Source: Macrothele yani
Taxonomy: Eukaryota; Arthropoda; Arachnida; Araneae; Macrothelidae
DNA length: 64,000 bases
Assembly (NCBI GenBank): GCA_039090855.1
Contig: CM077027.1
Location: 106,305,187-106,369,186 of the forward strand
Reading direction: 5' to 3'
Positions 45,501 to 56,233 of the stretch are shown piece after piece. Both the position numbers and the translations under genes were made by a program. Under the pieces are notes generated by a model. It was not told the DNA's origin, ran no database searches, and worked only from the letters and a program-made list of their open reading frames with translations. The number at the start of each line of letters is the position of its first letter. Position 1 is the stretch's first letter.

Positions 45501-48500
45501 TCAGAAGGAAAGATCAAAGGAAGATCCAGTGATTTTAAACCATCCGGTCCCTTGCGCCCAGGTAGACCGGAAAGAGACTTGAGATTGAGGGTTGGAAGCA
45601 GCGAAATTCTCCAGGCGTAGTCGAGACACGATGCGATTCCTAAAAATCGACCGTAAGGCCGCGCCAGCAGAGAGAATACTAGGTGTGGTAGCAGGAGAGC
45701 GGAGAGATTGATGATAAAGAAAAACGACATGTTTGAAAAGCACGAAGAGATAGGCACAGGCATCCGGCAAAATAGCCGGGGGATGTTTGGTAAGCAATAG
45801 CCACTCGTACGCTTGAAAAGGGATGTCTCTGGAGCAAATGGTGCCTGCAAGACGAAAGGCAGTATTGAGAAGTGGAAGGAGAACGGGACAGTGACAGTAG
45901 ATATGAGGAACATCACCTTCAACACCACAAAAGCAGCAGACAGAAGTAGAAGAAATAGACATGTGAAAGAGAGAAGAAGGAACAGGAAGGCGGCGTTGAA
46001 GAAACCGCCAGTGGATGTTTCGCTCTAACGGGGTAGAAAGGGGAGAAAAAGAGGCAGACCAGATAGGCATCAGAAGAGAAGGAGAAGCATCAGGAAGACT
46101 ATGCGGAGAAGTGAGGGGCACACGGAGGAGCGCATAGATAGAGGCAGTGGAAAAAAAGAAATGGGAGCAACAGAGTCCCGAAAGGGAAGGAAGAAAGGAA
46201 GAGAGAGGCTCGGTTCAGAGACAGAAACAAGGCCAGTGTTAGAAACCAGAAGTGGGAAGAGGGTATGGAGAGCGGAGCGAAGAAGGTCATACTCCTCTTC
46301 CAAGGTGGAAGAAGGGTCAGGGAAAAGAGAAAAGAGGAGTCTCCAGGTCGAATCGGAAGTTAATAAAGCTTCGACAGTGAGAATTCCTGAGCGGAACCAA
46401 GGGGGAAAAAGAAAGTATGGTTGATCGGGTGGATGAATCTGAGTGGAAAAGAAAAGAGGTTCTGCAAGCAGGTCCAGGGTGGTAGAGGGAGGAGCGCGGA
46501 GTAGCGGGAGAGAATGAAATACCGCTAGAGCGTTGATAAGAAGTGGTGGGAGGCGTTTAGAAGTAGAAGGAGATGAATCCATCCAAAGAAAAAGGAGGAA
46601 AGTGAAGGATGGATCATGAAGAGAAATAAGAGTATTCAGGGTAGAAGAAAGTGCAGGGGAGGGCGAAAGGAGAATACGAATGAAGAAGACGATTCGGTGA
46701 GCTCGATAATATGATCTGACATCCGGGAAATGAAGACCACCAAATGATGTTGGCAGAGAAATCGTGGCAACAGAAATCCAATGTCTAGATGACCATATCA
46801 CTAAAGTGAAAATACTATTGATGGCAGAGAAATTATGAGATTTAAACACACAGGAATCCCAGGGATAAAAGCATTGTGAGAGAAGATATCGATGAACAAT
46901 TTGAGCACGTTGAAAGTAAGAGGAAAAGGAAAACGTAAATTGCCAAAAACCAGCCGTGCGATGAAGTCGTGTGCGGAGAGCTTGCCAAGTGACGTTGCTT
47001 GCGGTAAAGGAGTGTCCAAAATGAGCTCCAAGAAATTTTTGGGTCGAGGAGGACGACACTGCTCCCCATGGTGAGTCAGTGCGGCCTCTCCAAGAACCAC
47101 ACCACAGGCCAGCACTTTTCTGAATATTCAGGGCAGCACCAGAGAGAGCAGCATACTGTTCATAAGTGGCAAGAAGAATATCAAATTGGTCATCGCTGTG
47201 AATGCAAAAGGTAACATCATCTGCGTAAGCAGAGACAAGAAAACGGTGGTGCCGAGTACTAGAGACAATCGGTCCTACCGCAGGTAAGAGAGACGCCCGA
47301 CTTGCAATCAAAAAGGGCTCAAAGGGGAGAGCAAAGAGTTGTCCTGATAATGGACAACCTTGTCTGATGCCAGATCGAAAAGGAATCGGGGCCGTCAAAA
47401 ATGTGGCCGTCCGAGCGTGCAAATGGGAGCCCAGGTAGAGGCTAAGGATGAGAGAAACAAAAGCGGGAGGAAAACCAAAGTGAGTTAATACGGCAGAAAG
47501 GTAAGTGTGAGAGACGTTTTCAAAAGCGGATTTCTGGTCAAGATTAAACAAAACTAGGGGTTCGGAATGTTTTAGTGCAAGAAAGGAAGGTTATGAAGAA
47601 AGGAGGTATTGTTAGAAATAGAATGACTAGGCACGGTATATGTCTGGTCGGGGGATATGAGAAACGGAAGAACAGAATTTAGGCGGCGAGGAAGGAGTTT
47701 AGTGAAGAATTTGTAATCCAGGTTGAGAATGGAGATTGGGCGCCAGTTCGACAAGTCCAGAAGGTCACCCTTCTTCGGCAGGAGGATGACATGAGCAACC
47801 GTAAATTCCGGCGGAAGCGCAGGAGAAGAAAGAGCACACGAAAAAGCGGCAGAGAGAAAAGGCAGGAGTGACGGAATAAAGGCCCGATAGAACGAGAGCG
47901 GGAGGCCATCAGGTCCCGGGAAAGAGTGAAGATTGATGAGTCAAAAGCCTCTTTCAATTCAAGCAAAGAAAAATCAGCAATGAGAGGGGCGCATAGAAAA
48001 GACGGGACATGAGGGAGAGAAGAAAGAAAAGAGGAGGAAGAAAAAGAAGAACCCTGCGCAACAGCTCGTAACTTCTCCTGAAAGATGTGACGGACATGAG
48101 AGCAGATGAGAGTTGTATTGCCAGTAACAGTGCCATCAGGCAATCGGAGATGTCTGATGGAAGATGACGTGCGTCGCATGGATTCCATCTTCGAAAGGAC
48201 TTCGAAAGAATGCGTCGATGGTGAAATACGTAGGAGCCGAAGACGACGGACTGCTTGCTGAGCAAACGGTTCGAGGCAGGCATGAAGTTCATCACGGACG
48301 GAGGCATAGTGCGGATCAGACATTGGCCTCGCGGAGAGGAGTCTTCGTAGGTTACTCCCTCTCAAATCGAGCGAGTGGTGGAAATAGTAAAGGAGAGTTG
48401 ACGAACGAGCAAGAGAATATCCCGTTTGACATCAAGCCACAAACGCAAGGCGCTTGGGGTCGTTGTGAGCAGCAGCTTTCGATCAGAAAGGAACTTCTCA

Positions 48501-49310
48501 ACTTCCTCACAAAAAGAACGGTCTTGCAAGAGAGTGTCATCAAACGTCCAATGACGACGCGTAGATGAAGGTGCAGGAGAGATGCAAATTGATAGTGAAA
48601 CGGCAGAATGGTCGGAAGAAACAGTAGGTGAATGTCGAGCAGCAGTGATAGCAGGGAGTAAGGAAGCAGAAACATATTCGGTCCAACCGCGCAGCAGTAG
48701 AACCGAACGTCGGCGGATTACACCATGTAAAGGAAATGGAATCAGGATTTAGCCGTCTGAAGGAATCCACAAGATGAAAATCATCAAGGAGCTGAGTCAG
48801 CTGTGAAACTAAATTCATGCGGTATTCGCCGAAAGACGAATTTCTGTCAAGAGAAGGCTGCAGCGTGCAGTTAAAATCCCCCCAAGAACGAAAATATCCC
48901 CGGGAGGAATCGCTGCAATCGCAGCACGAATATTACTGAAAAGAGGAACAACATATATTTCATTAGTGGGGATATATACATTAAAGATATGAAAATTAAC
49001 ATTATGCACACAAAAGGTAAAACACTGAAGAAAATCAAGGTGCAAATTTGTCACAGAAATGGAAGTCAGCTGAGTCAAAAACCGCTGACGCACACCTACA
49101 CCTATACCACCATACCGCGAGAGGCGATACGAGTGGTAAAAGGTGTACGGCCAGCGTCTCCATAGGTGAGTGGGAGTGTCACTAGAGAAGTGTGTTTCCT
49201 GGAGAAGGAGAACATCTCCACCAGCGGCAGAAATGTCCTCATAAACGAGAAAGTTCAACACTGGTGTCGCGAACCCGCGACAATTCAAGGAAGTCACAAT
49301 GAAAGTGCCA
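45501..49310 (-). pseudogene. LINE ORF2: endonuclease and reverse transcriptase, broken
   Basis: Nicks target DNA and reverse-transcribes the element. Endonuclease: SLNCRGF near 49290, LLLQETHF (about 49205), then after a shift SFTW and RLDRI (about 48730-48685). RT: NWRPISILNLDYKFFTKLL (47745), FNLDQKSAFENVSHTYL (47548), GIRQGCPLSGQLF (47370) and catalytic YADD (47227-47216). C-terminus: CCFCGVEGDVPHIYCHC (about 45940-45890). At least four frameshifts split it into pieces (49297-48815, 48818-48540, 48365-47679, 47754-47572, 47551-46070, 46121-45501). No ATG opens the frame at the ORF1 stop, so translation may have depended on overlap or reinitiation. Confidence 0.82.
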
Positions 49311-51016
49311 AATCTCTATTGGCAGCAACAATCTTTTCCAAATGGGAACGGAAGTTGTTGTAGCGCCGTTGGATGCACTTCTGAGTGGCAGCATCCTCGG
49401 CAGATGGACTCTTGATATTATTGTAAAGAGTTAACAGTTTTGCCAGTTGATTCTCAACTGCTGGGGAGCGACTTTCAAATCGGCTGACATAGGTGGGTAA
49501 ATTAGGAAGAAGAGTCTTGGCACAAGCAAAGTCGTGCAATTCGTCATATGGGAGAGGAGTGTCCGGAAACACATTCATGAGTAGGCGTGCGGAAAAATCT
49601 TCACGAAGCAGGAGGTAGATGACTGGTTTGGAAGACTTGACAGGACGACCCAAAGCAGGTGATCCAGCAGGCTTAGTCGGAGAAGTTGGATTAGACTGGC
49701 CAGGTGTTAGTCGTCGTTTCGAAGAGCCGCGAGGAGGTTTGGCTTCCCTTTTGTCAGGATTGGTCCGGAGGTAGCCCTCAGTCCCATCACTCATCGCTTG
49801 GTCACTGACGCTTTGATAGGCTGTGTCATCAGCGGTCGAGGTCTCGGTATCAGACTGGTCAGTCGCAACGGACTCATCAACTGCGGTAGGTTCCGCAGGG
49901 ACACGAAAAGACGGTGAAGATTGTAAAACTGGGTAGTGTTCTTTGGAAAGAGAAGGTGGGACAACAATTGGCGTAGAGGTTGCCACTGAAGGTAGGTTGA
50001 TCGCAGGAACCACCGTCGGTGACGGAGCGCTACTAGGATCTTGATGAGAAGGCGTCCCGTGAGTCGCGCGAAACAGACTTTCGTGGAGCAACTGGACACT
50101 GCTTATAGTAGTGACCAACCTGGTGACATTGACTACAATGGAATTCCGTCAGGAAGTTTATTTGCCTGACATGATCCTCCCACCGAACAGTGAAGTGTTT
50201 TGGAAGCCGTTCGATTGCTTCTTGTGATGGAAATATGACCCTCGCAACACGGTGAGCACCTTGGATCGACGCATGTCGTGGATCACGTAATGGGTCGTTT
50301 CGGGCAGCAAGATGCGTTTGTATGCCTCCAACTACCCGACCAACCGAAGGTAAGGCAGCATACAACATGAGATCTGTCACTTCCAACGGGACCGGGTAGA
50401 AAGAAACGTTAATGGGTCTTTGGCCCACCGGTTCTGCGGAAAGATGTCTATCACCAATTGTGAGGCCAGATGTTAGGAGAGATTTTGCCATTTCAGCCGT
50501 GGCCGGATAAACGACCATAAGTCAACCTCTTCGATACATTTGCCGAATAGATTCAGATGGGAACCGCTGTGCAATGGCATCTGCATATACTCGCAAAGGA
50601 GTGTCCGGAAGGGCTTCGAAATGGACGCCTTTTGCAAGATTCTCAGTAAAAGCTGTGCCAGCTGGAGACCTGGCTGGGATATTAAGCACGATATTATTGC
50701 CAGCTTGGGAAATGAAAGATTTCAGCTTTTCAGCGCCAACATAATTATTCTTGGATGCTGGACGAGATACTTTGGAGGCTGCAACAGAAGAAAACGAAGG
50801 TGATGACACGTTGGGCTCGGCAGTGCTAGAAGAGGCTGCATTTTCAGTGATGTCAATTGCGTCATCATCGATAGCGGAAGCCGGGAGATGTGACGTAGCT
50901 GGAGAAGGCAAATTGGCAACGCCAGGAGCGGACGCTTGGGTGGCAACACCCCCATCTGGGGCATCAGAAAAGGAAGAGAGATTAGGGCTATCACTATCCC
51001 TACCGGAAGTCGCCAT
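49294..51016 (-). pseudogene. LINE ORF1 (gag-like, CCHC zinc knuckle)
   Basis: RNA-binding partner protein of the LINE. I take the start at MATSGRDSDSP (51016), not the upstream in-frame Met. Order: Ser/Pro-rich N-terminus, a region with VGAEKLKSFISQAGN, one in-frame stop at 50522-50524, a gag-like domain (RPINVSFYPVPLEVTDLMLY), the zinc knuckle CSQCHQVGHYYKQC (about 50130-50090), a frameshift near 50080, and a Ser/Thr/Pro-rich plus alpha-helical C-terminus ending at 49294. About 570 codons if unbroken, longer than most L1 ORF1 proteins but usual for Tx1-like elements. Confidence 0.75.
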
Positions 51017-51252
51017 CTTTAATGGCGGCGCCCAGTAGCAAGCTTCGCCAGCTCGGCCAAAGGTAAATAAGATGAAATACAACAAAATAGGCACTCACCG
51101 CGCTCGGAACGAAGCAAAATGAAAGACGATACCTTTATACTTAAGGTGAACGTGAAATTAAGGAGCGAAGAGTCCAATAACACACCCAAATCACAAGAAA
51201 ATCGCGGAGCAACAGCACGCTGCTCAGTTAAATCCAAAGGGTTAGATCCAAG

Positions 51253-51425
51253 GTGAAAAATCCTCCAAATACGTGGCGACAGTAAATAAATAAATACATC
51301 GCTCTTTCCACGTTCCAGAAACACACAGCAACCGAAAAATTGTTTTCAGCCGCCGCTGTGGAATGAAACCACAGAACTCTCGATATCTAGCTGAGTGTCG
51401 TTATATTTACACCACGGTGGCCAAC
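51253..51425 (-). repeat. 173-bp repeat with S2 tRNA-SINE, LINE 5' side
   Basis: Direct repeat of 44309-44480 with a few substitutions and 1-bp indels. On the sense strand of the LINE, this copy ends exactly where the LINE 5' leader begins. Confidence 0.85.
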
Positions 51426-51614
51426 GCGGTTTCAAGGAGGGGGGATCAGGAAATCAGGAAAATCGGGAGGCACAACAATCTACTTCGTACGTTGCTCAAT
51501 AGAATTGGCAAGAAGCTGCCCCTTTGAGTTAGAGAGCAAAATTTCGTCAGCTTGCTATCTACTGTCTACAGTTCTTATAGAAACTTTTCCTTTGCAGAAA
51601 TCCTGTAATTCATG

Positions 51615-51794
51615 TGTAACGTACCAGGAGATGTGACGTACCTGCCAGAAGGACGCACACGATATAAAGGCAGATAGGAATCAGAATAAAACGTCCGCGT
51701 AGCTCAATTGGTAGAGTGACTTATTCCGGAATGAGGGGATCCGGGTTCGAATCCTGGCGCGGATAAAAATGACGGAGAAATTTACTTCGTTATA
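51615..51794 (+). mobile_element. Solo LTR of miniature family 1, with internal tRNA-like unit
   Basis: 180 bp from TGTAACGTACCAGG to CTTCGTTATA, collinear with both LTRs of the element at 56234-56736. CATG lies on both sides (51611-51614, 51795-51798), a 4-bp target duplication. It contains ATATAAAGG (about 51662), which could be a TATA box, and the tRNA-like unit at 51693-51764. A solo LTR normally arises by recombination between two LTRs. Confidence 0.88.
51693..51764 (+). other. tRNA-like sequence inside the solo LTR
   Basis: 72 nt with a 7-bp acceptor pairing (GTCCGCG/CGCGGAT), a D-arm with A-box (AGCTCAATTGGTAGAG), a T-arm with B-box (GGGTTCGAATCC) and an anticodon-like hairpin with a 6-nt TCCGGA loop where true tRNAs have 7. 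It could direct Pol III transcription but probably does not decode. Confidence 0.75.
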
Positions 51795-52093
51795 CATGGC
51801 TTATGAAATTTTGTTACCCAAGTGCGGAATGGATGATAGCCCTACCGAATTCCTACTCCCCATCTAGATTCAGTTGCCGAAAAATTCAGTTTAACAACTC
51901 GAAAGTGTAAAAACGTATCGTGTGATAAATCATGCAAAATCACATTAAAAGAAAAAAATCATCTCCCTCTCTCTGAGCCCCAGCCCGAACTCCAGTAAGT
52001 ATCTCGCAGCCCGAGCCCGTTTCGGGCTCGGAGCTGCTTCGGGCTTTCGGGCTCGGGCTCGGCCCGTCTCAGCTCTGGAAGACACATCAGATT

Positions 52094-52351
52094 TGTGATG
52101 AACTACAGAGGTAAAGCACGCCAAGACGACAGATCTGCAGAGATACATTCCGTCCGTGAAGCTTAGTTGGGAGAGCAACTTACTCCGGAGTGAGGGGGGC
52201 GCGTGCTCGATCTCCGTCACGGGCAAATTTGTGTTTCCACATTGGCGCCCGAACGTAAAAGTGGATGAACTGGCCTTTGGGTTTTTCGAAACATGTGTGA
52301 TGTTTGTTCCACACATCGTCTAGAGTTAATGAAAGTTCGTTCTTCGCTTGC

Positions 52352-52383
<32 letters not shown>

Positions 52384-52549
52384 GAAAAATTAAAGAGATG
52401 ATGTGATGTACTACAGAGGTAAAACACGTGTGAAGACAACAAATCTGCAGCGATACATTCCGTCCGTGTAGCTTAGCTGGGAGAGCAACTTACTCTGGAG
52501 TGAGGGGTCACAATTCGATCATCATCACGGGCAAATTTGTATTTTCACA
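52094..52549 (+). mobile_element. Miniature LTR retrotransposon, family 2, tRNA-like unit in each LTR
   Basis: Two direct repeats of 148 bp (52094-52241 and 52402-52549), starting TGTGATG.ACTACAGAGG and ending TTTCCACA/TTTTCACA, so the ends are TGTG...CACA. Each holds a tRNA-like unit (52152-52224, 52462-52532). One base after the first LTR comes TGGCGCCCGAAC (52243-52254), which pairs with the 3' end of a lysine-type tRNA and is a classical primer-binding site. The 160-bp core has no coding potential and a 22-A run (about 52351-52373). AAAGAGATGA, a weak purine tract, precedes the second LTR. Flanks GATT/GGTT may be an old 4-bp duplication. The LTRs are about 85-88% identical by eye, so this is an older copy than the one at 56.2 kb. 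Confidence 0.82.
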
Positions 52550-53220
52550 GGTTCCATGCAGAGGGTCAGAAGAAAACGACTTTTCTAGAACGTCGTTTTC
52601 CAACTTAGGCGCGTACATTTTAAACGCTCGCTGAATATTCACTTAAGGTTCGGATGCACCGAAATCCGCAAGGAATATGTCTCGCAATCTTCGAAAATCA
52701 ATACTTATCTTACAGTACTGTTATTTGTTCAGCTTGTAAGTTCATTATCTGAAAATAACAGTCTTACTTTACTACTCAGCAACCACCATGCCAAAGTCCT
52801 TCGTCAGCTTTAAACAAGTGCCAGCAATTTTTTTTTTCGTAAAATTAATCTGCTGTTTGATCTTAAGTTATTGGTTTGAAACTATCGCGTGAGAGTGATT
52901 ATGGGAATTTTTTTTTTGTGTGGATTGATACTTTCCGCTTTCGGAAAGGTTACTCGTCGGATAGCTAAATATAGTCGCTGAATTGTGGGACTACGTCAGC
53001 AAGGGACCTATGGCATAAATGGTCACCAGATTTTGGTAGTGTTTTCACGCACGTCTGTGCTCAAACAAGTATATATAAATGGAACTTGAGGCTTCACCTG
53101 CGAAGGACTTGCAAAATGATTTCTGATAAACCCTGTCATTGCGACGTTAAGGGAAAGAACGGTCTTTACAATTAGAAGTACAGGATGGAAATCATTTTTT
53201 TCACTCGTTAAGAAAACATT
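52550..53220. other. No recognisable feature
   Basis: AT-rich, with short T-runs; nothing supportable. Confidence 0.45.
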
Positions 53221-53224
53221 GTTT

Positions 53225-53428
53225 AGCAGGTTTAACGACAACCGTGAGCAACTTGGTGGGTTATAAGCAGTTGCCCGTTCCTCATTTAGTGCCACTGGTT
53301 CAACGGTAAGTTGAGAGTCAGTGCCGAGAGACAAAAAACATCCACGCGTAAGCAGAAGTCGAACCGGAACCCATCTCGGACGAATGGTCAGAAACCAGCA
53401 CATAGACCACTGCTCCACCGGGTCGGCA
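53225..53428 (-). mobile_element. S1 tRNA-SINE, diverged
   Basis: GGTTTAACGACAACCGTGAG tail side, TTCCTCATTTAGTGCCACTG body, head near CTCCACCGGGTCGGC. Confidence 0.75.
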
Positions 53429-53599
53429 AGAAAATGTTTACACTACTGTTTGTGAAAATTACTACACCAAGAAAGAATCGCGCTATTCAAATGAAATTTA
53501 TATTACTGACTCCTCGAGTTACAGGAGATAACTCATTACATTTGTAGATCTATACAATATTTTTTCGCTTTGAAACTCAGTATCGTGTAAGGCCACTTC

Positions 53600-54450
53600 G
53601 AGCAACAAATAGCATACTTTACACGGCTTGGCATAGAATGGAAAGAGTTTTTAATATCGTCCAGGGGAATATGTTGACGGGCTGCTTCTGGTCTGGTGCG
53701 GCGAAGCTTGAAGAGCGAGTCACTTAGCTACCATGTCCCAGACATATTCGATCGGTGACATATCCGGCGAACGTGCAGGCCAGGGAAGAATTAGTAACTG
53801 TCATGCATGGAAGATGTCTTGAAAATTCTTGGCCACATGTGGCCGAGCATTGTTCTGCTGGAAACTAACGCCAGGACAACTTTGAAGGAAGTGTAGCGCC
53901 TCTGAAACATCCCTGAGGAATAGCTGGAAGTTTAAGGTTTCCTCAGTTCGTATCAGGCAAGACCGCTAACTGTAACCGAATGGAGCCCCAAACCATGGTG
54001 CTTGGCGTTGAGCCGTTATCTTGAAGCGTCATACCGGCTCAACCATGCCCCAAACCATGATGCTTGGCGTTGAGCCGGTACCTTGAAGCGTCATACCGGC
54101 TCAACCATGCCCCAAACCATGACGCTTGGCGTTGAGACGGTATCTTGAAGCGTCATACCGGCTCAACTATGCCCTAAACCATGATGCTTGGCGTGGAGCC
54201 GGTATCTTGAAGCGCCAAACGGGCTCAACTATGCCCCAAACTATGATGCTTGGCGTTGAGCCGGTATGATGCTTCAAAGTGCCACTCCTCAGGAAACACG
54301 ACCTGTTGCCAATTAATACGCCAATGTCTGTGCTGAAGGTCCCATTGCGTTTTTGGTTGAGGGTCAAAGGAATGCTCAGCAATGGGCTGCGAGCGACCAG
54401 TCCTCTCTAAAACAGACGACATCAATCTGCGCTGGAGGACAAAGCCTGAG
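53600..54450 (-). pseudogene. Tc1-like transposase broken up by an internal minisatellite
   Basis: Minus strand. WHFEASYRLNAKHHS (about 54290-54245) lies in the first-Asp region, with the upstream piece WRINWQQVVF. A VWG-type block falls inside the tandem array. FPAEQCSATCGQ (about 53865) replaces the second Asp region, and SLACTFAGYVTDRICLGHG (about 53790-53730) is the decayed DLSPIEHVWD block. No frame survives. Confidence 0.6.
53986..54285 (+). repeat. 62-bp minisatellite inside a Tc1-like gene, 4.8 units
   Basis: CCCCAAACCATG(A/G)TGCTTGG recurs exactly every 62 bp (53986, 54048, 54110, 54172, 54234). Each unit also holds GTTGAGCCGGTA and GCGTCATACCGGCTCAAC, which can pair with each other as a hairpin. 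Confidence 0.92.
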
Positions 54451-55149
54451 CCGTGTCAGTGCCCCACTGTTGCGGTAACACCGTGGATATAGCTGTGCGC
54501 TCGGTCACTGCCGTGTGGTTGAGGTGTCTTTCATCCCATGTGTACTCGTGTTATTTTGCTGGCTATTTCCTGGATTAATGTGCGCCCAAGCCTCTGTCTA
54601 CTGACGCCACGTTTGCATCCCTCTGCTGGTGTTTCCACTCTACTGGTGTTTCGTCCCCTACAAGAGGTAATTTCGTGGTAGGAAAATCCAGCTCTTCTCA
54701 TCCCAGCAATCCTTCTTCAGTCAAAGTCCATCAGGTGTTCATAATGCGACCTTCTTCGGCGATGGCGCATCGTCAGACACAAGGAACACCCTTTCAACTT
54801 AATGTCGGATCTTCACTGATCGCAACGTCTCGTTTGATCCAGCTATTTATACCTAAGACCGGACAGTTCAGAAGGGGCTGCTCGGAAACCGCACGTGCAT
54901 TTTCACTGACATTTAAATCATTTTCATATCCCTGTCTGTTGTACATATCCTGTAAGTTTCAAGCTAAACAAACGAAGCTCCATCATGTAAGTTATAAGTT
55001 TCAAGCGCATACAAAAGAAGCGTTTTGTGTAAAAATTTCCTTAGAGTAGTTCAAGAGATTTCAAGTTCAGACGAAAATGGGCAGGTCGATTTCGAGGGAC
55101 TGCGTACGAAAGCTGTCCGCATTACATCAACACTATTAAAAATTCGGGG
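54451..55149. other. No recognisable feature
   Basis: A 124-codon frame (54675-55049) has no domain that I know and a low-information composition. Confidence 0.4.
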
Positions 55150-55387
55150 GTAGGTTGCATCCAAAAGTGGTGCTACATCATCTGCGCCACTTTCTGAGGA
55201 AAGATACTCCATTGTGCTATGCAAACAAATCCCAACAGCATTGTGAAACTTTCCGCCACGTTATGGTACTAGGCTGGAACACATTATGGTGCAGGGTTTT
55301 ACCATGTCGTTGGATTTGGTTTGCAGCACACAATGGAGTATATTTTCTCAGAAAGTGGTGGAGTGCACCACTTTTGATGCAACGTAC
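55150..55387. mobile_element. Fold-back MITE
   Basis: The two halves are imperfect mirror images for about 110 bp each: GTAGGTTGCATCCAAAAGTG at the left against the inverse of CACTTTTGATGCAACGTAC at the right, then CCACTTTCTGAGGAAA and ATACTCCATTGTG on both arms. Frames on the two strands therefore look alike and are not genes. The transposon superfamily is unclear. Confidence 0.75.
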
Positions 55388-55884
55388 TACAAAATTTTCA
55401 ACAGGGAACAGTTTCTTTACTAACATCCAGTCGGCCCGTCCGTTTTAGGTCACCAACACTTCCTGTCTCCTTAAACTTTGCATACCAAGCTGTTATGATC
55501 AGGTTGTAAGCATTCATATTCTCTTCTGAAATTATGCCGAACAATTATCGGGGATTTAATCTCGTGCTACCAGAAAACACATTGGGCCTTCTCCTACAAA
55601 ATTCTCTTTTAGACTTCTTGAGCTGGTAACACCACCTTGTCCTTGCTCAGCATTCATCTACTACAACAACAAAACTATTAGTTGACATACATCATGCCAC
55701 AAATCGCTTGTTTCTAACAACTGTAGTTTCTTAAATAAAAATGTTCTTAATGGGGGAAGAACTTTATGTCCACCCTCTAAATTGAAGCAATGCCGGTGAT
55801 ATGGCTTTCATCAGGTGTGGAACAAAAGTAGCTAAACTCATTTCGCTACCTTATCAATGTGTGACGCATGTCTCTAATTTAACC
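55388..55884. other. No recognisable feature
   Basis: Nothing supportable. Confidence 0.4.
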
Positions 55885-56091
55885 TGTCTCCATGTTGGGG
55901 CAGTGGTCTAAGCGCTGACTATTCGTCCGAGAGGAATACGGGTTCGACTCCCGGTGAGGTAAGGATGTTCTGTTGGTAGTGTACTGGCTCTCTCCCTTCC
56001 CTGGAAACAGTGGCCCTAAATTAGACTGGCGATTGCTTTGAGCCTATTGAGTTGCTCACGATGGTCGTTAACACCCCTCACCAAATAAAAA
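55885..56091 (+). mobile_element. S1 tRNA-SINE, diverged
   Basis: GGGGCAGTGGTCTAAGCG, GGGTTCGACTCCCGG, body with deletions, tail CACCAAATAAAAA. Confidence 0.75.
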
Positions 56092-56233
56092 TTTACATTC
56101 CTTTTGAGACCCTCTGTTCTTATGTAAATTTGTTTCCTCTTGTTAAAAATTTTCTAAACTTAGCGTTACTGAGTTCCTCCCAATGAATTTGATGTTGACA
56201 ATCCTCACATCAGGTGAAAGGGCAGGCAACGTA

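Larger units (their letters stand above)
44481..51252 (-). mobile_element. Two-ORF LINE of the L1/Tx1 group, nearly full length
   Basis: Minus strand: 5' leader (51252-51017), ORF1 with a CCHC knuckle, ORF2 with an APE-type endonuclease, RT and a C-terminal Cys/His motif, then a long T-rich untranslated end with AATAAA (about 44631-44626) and a TA-rich tail near 44590. ORF1 and ORF2 overlap slightly. Placement in the Tx1/L1 group rests on the RT block (RQGCPLSGQLFAL, AYADDVTF) and the two-ORF layout; it needs a tree. Many frameshifts, inactive. Confidence 0.8.
44031..52077. mobile_element. hAT-type element, 8 kb, with perfect 8-bp target duplication and nested insertions
   Basis: The left end CAGAGCTGAGTTCGGGCTT (44031) and the right end (GGCCCGTCTCAGCTCTG, ending 52077) are inverted repeats. 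GAAGACAC flanks both sides exactly (44023-44030 and 52078-52085), the 8-bp duplication expected of hAT. Both ends are rich in GCCCGAGCCCGA. No transposase is visible, so the original element was non-autonomous or has lost its gene. Inside lie a 6.8-kb LINE, two S2 tRNA-SINE copies and a solo LTR. Without these only about 1.1 kb belongs to the hAT element. Confidence 0.85.

Noticed and set aside
45061..46424. Plus-strand basic/acidic frames
   Set aside because: Antisense shadows of LINE ORF2 and its 3' end.
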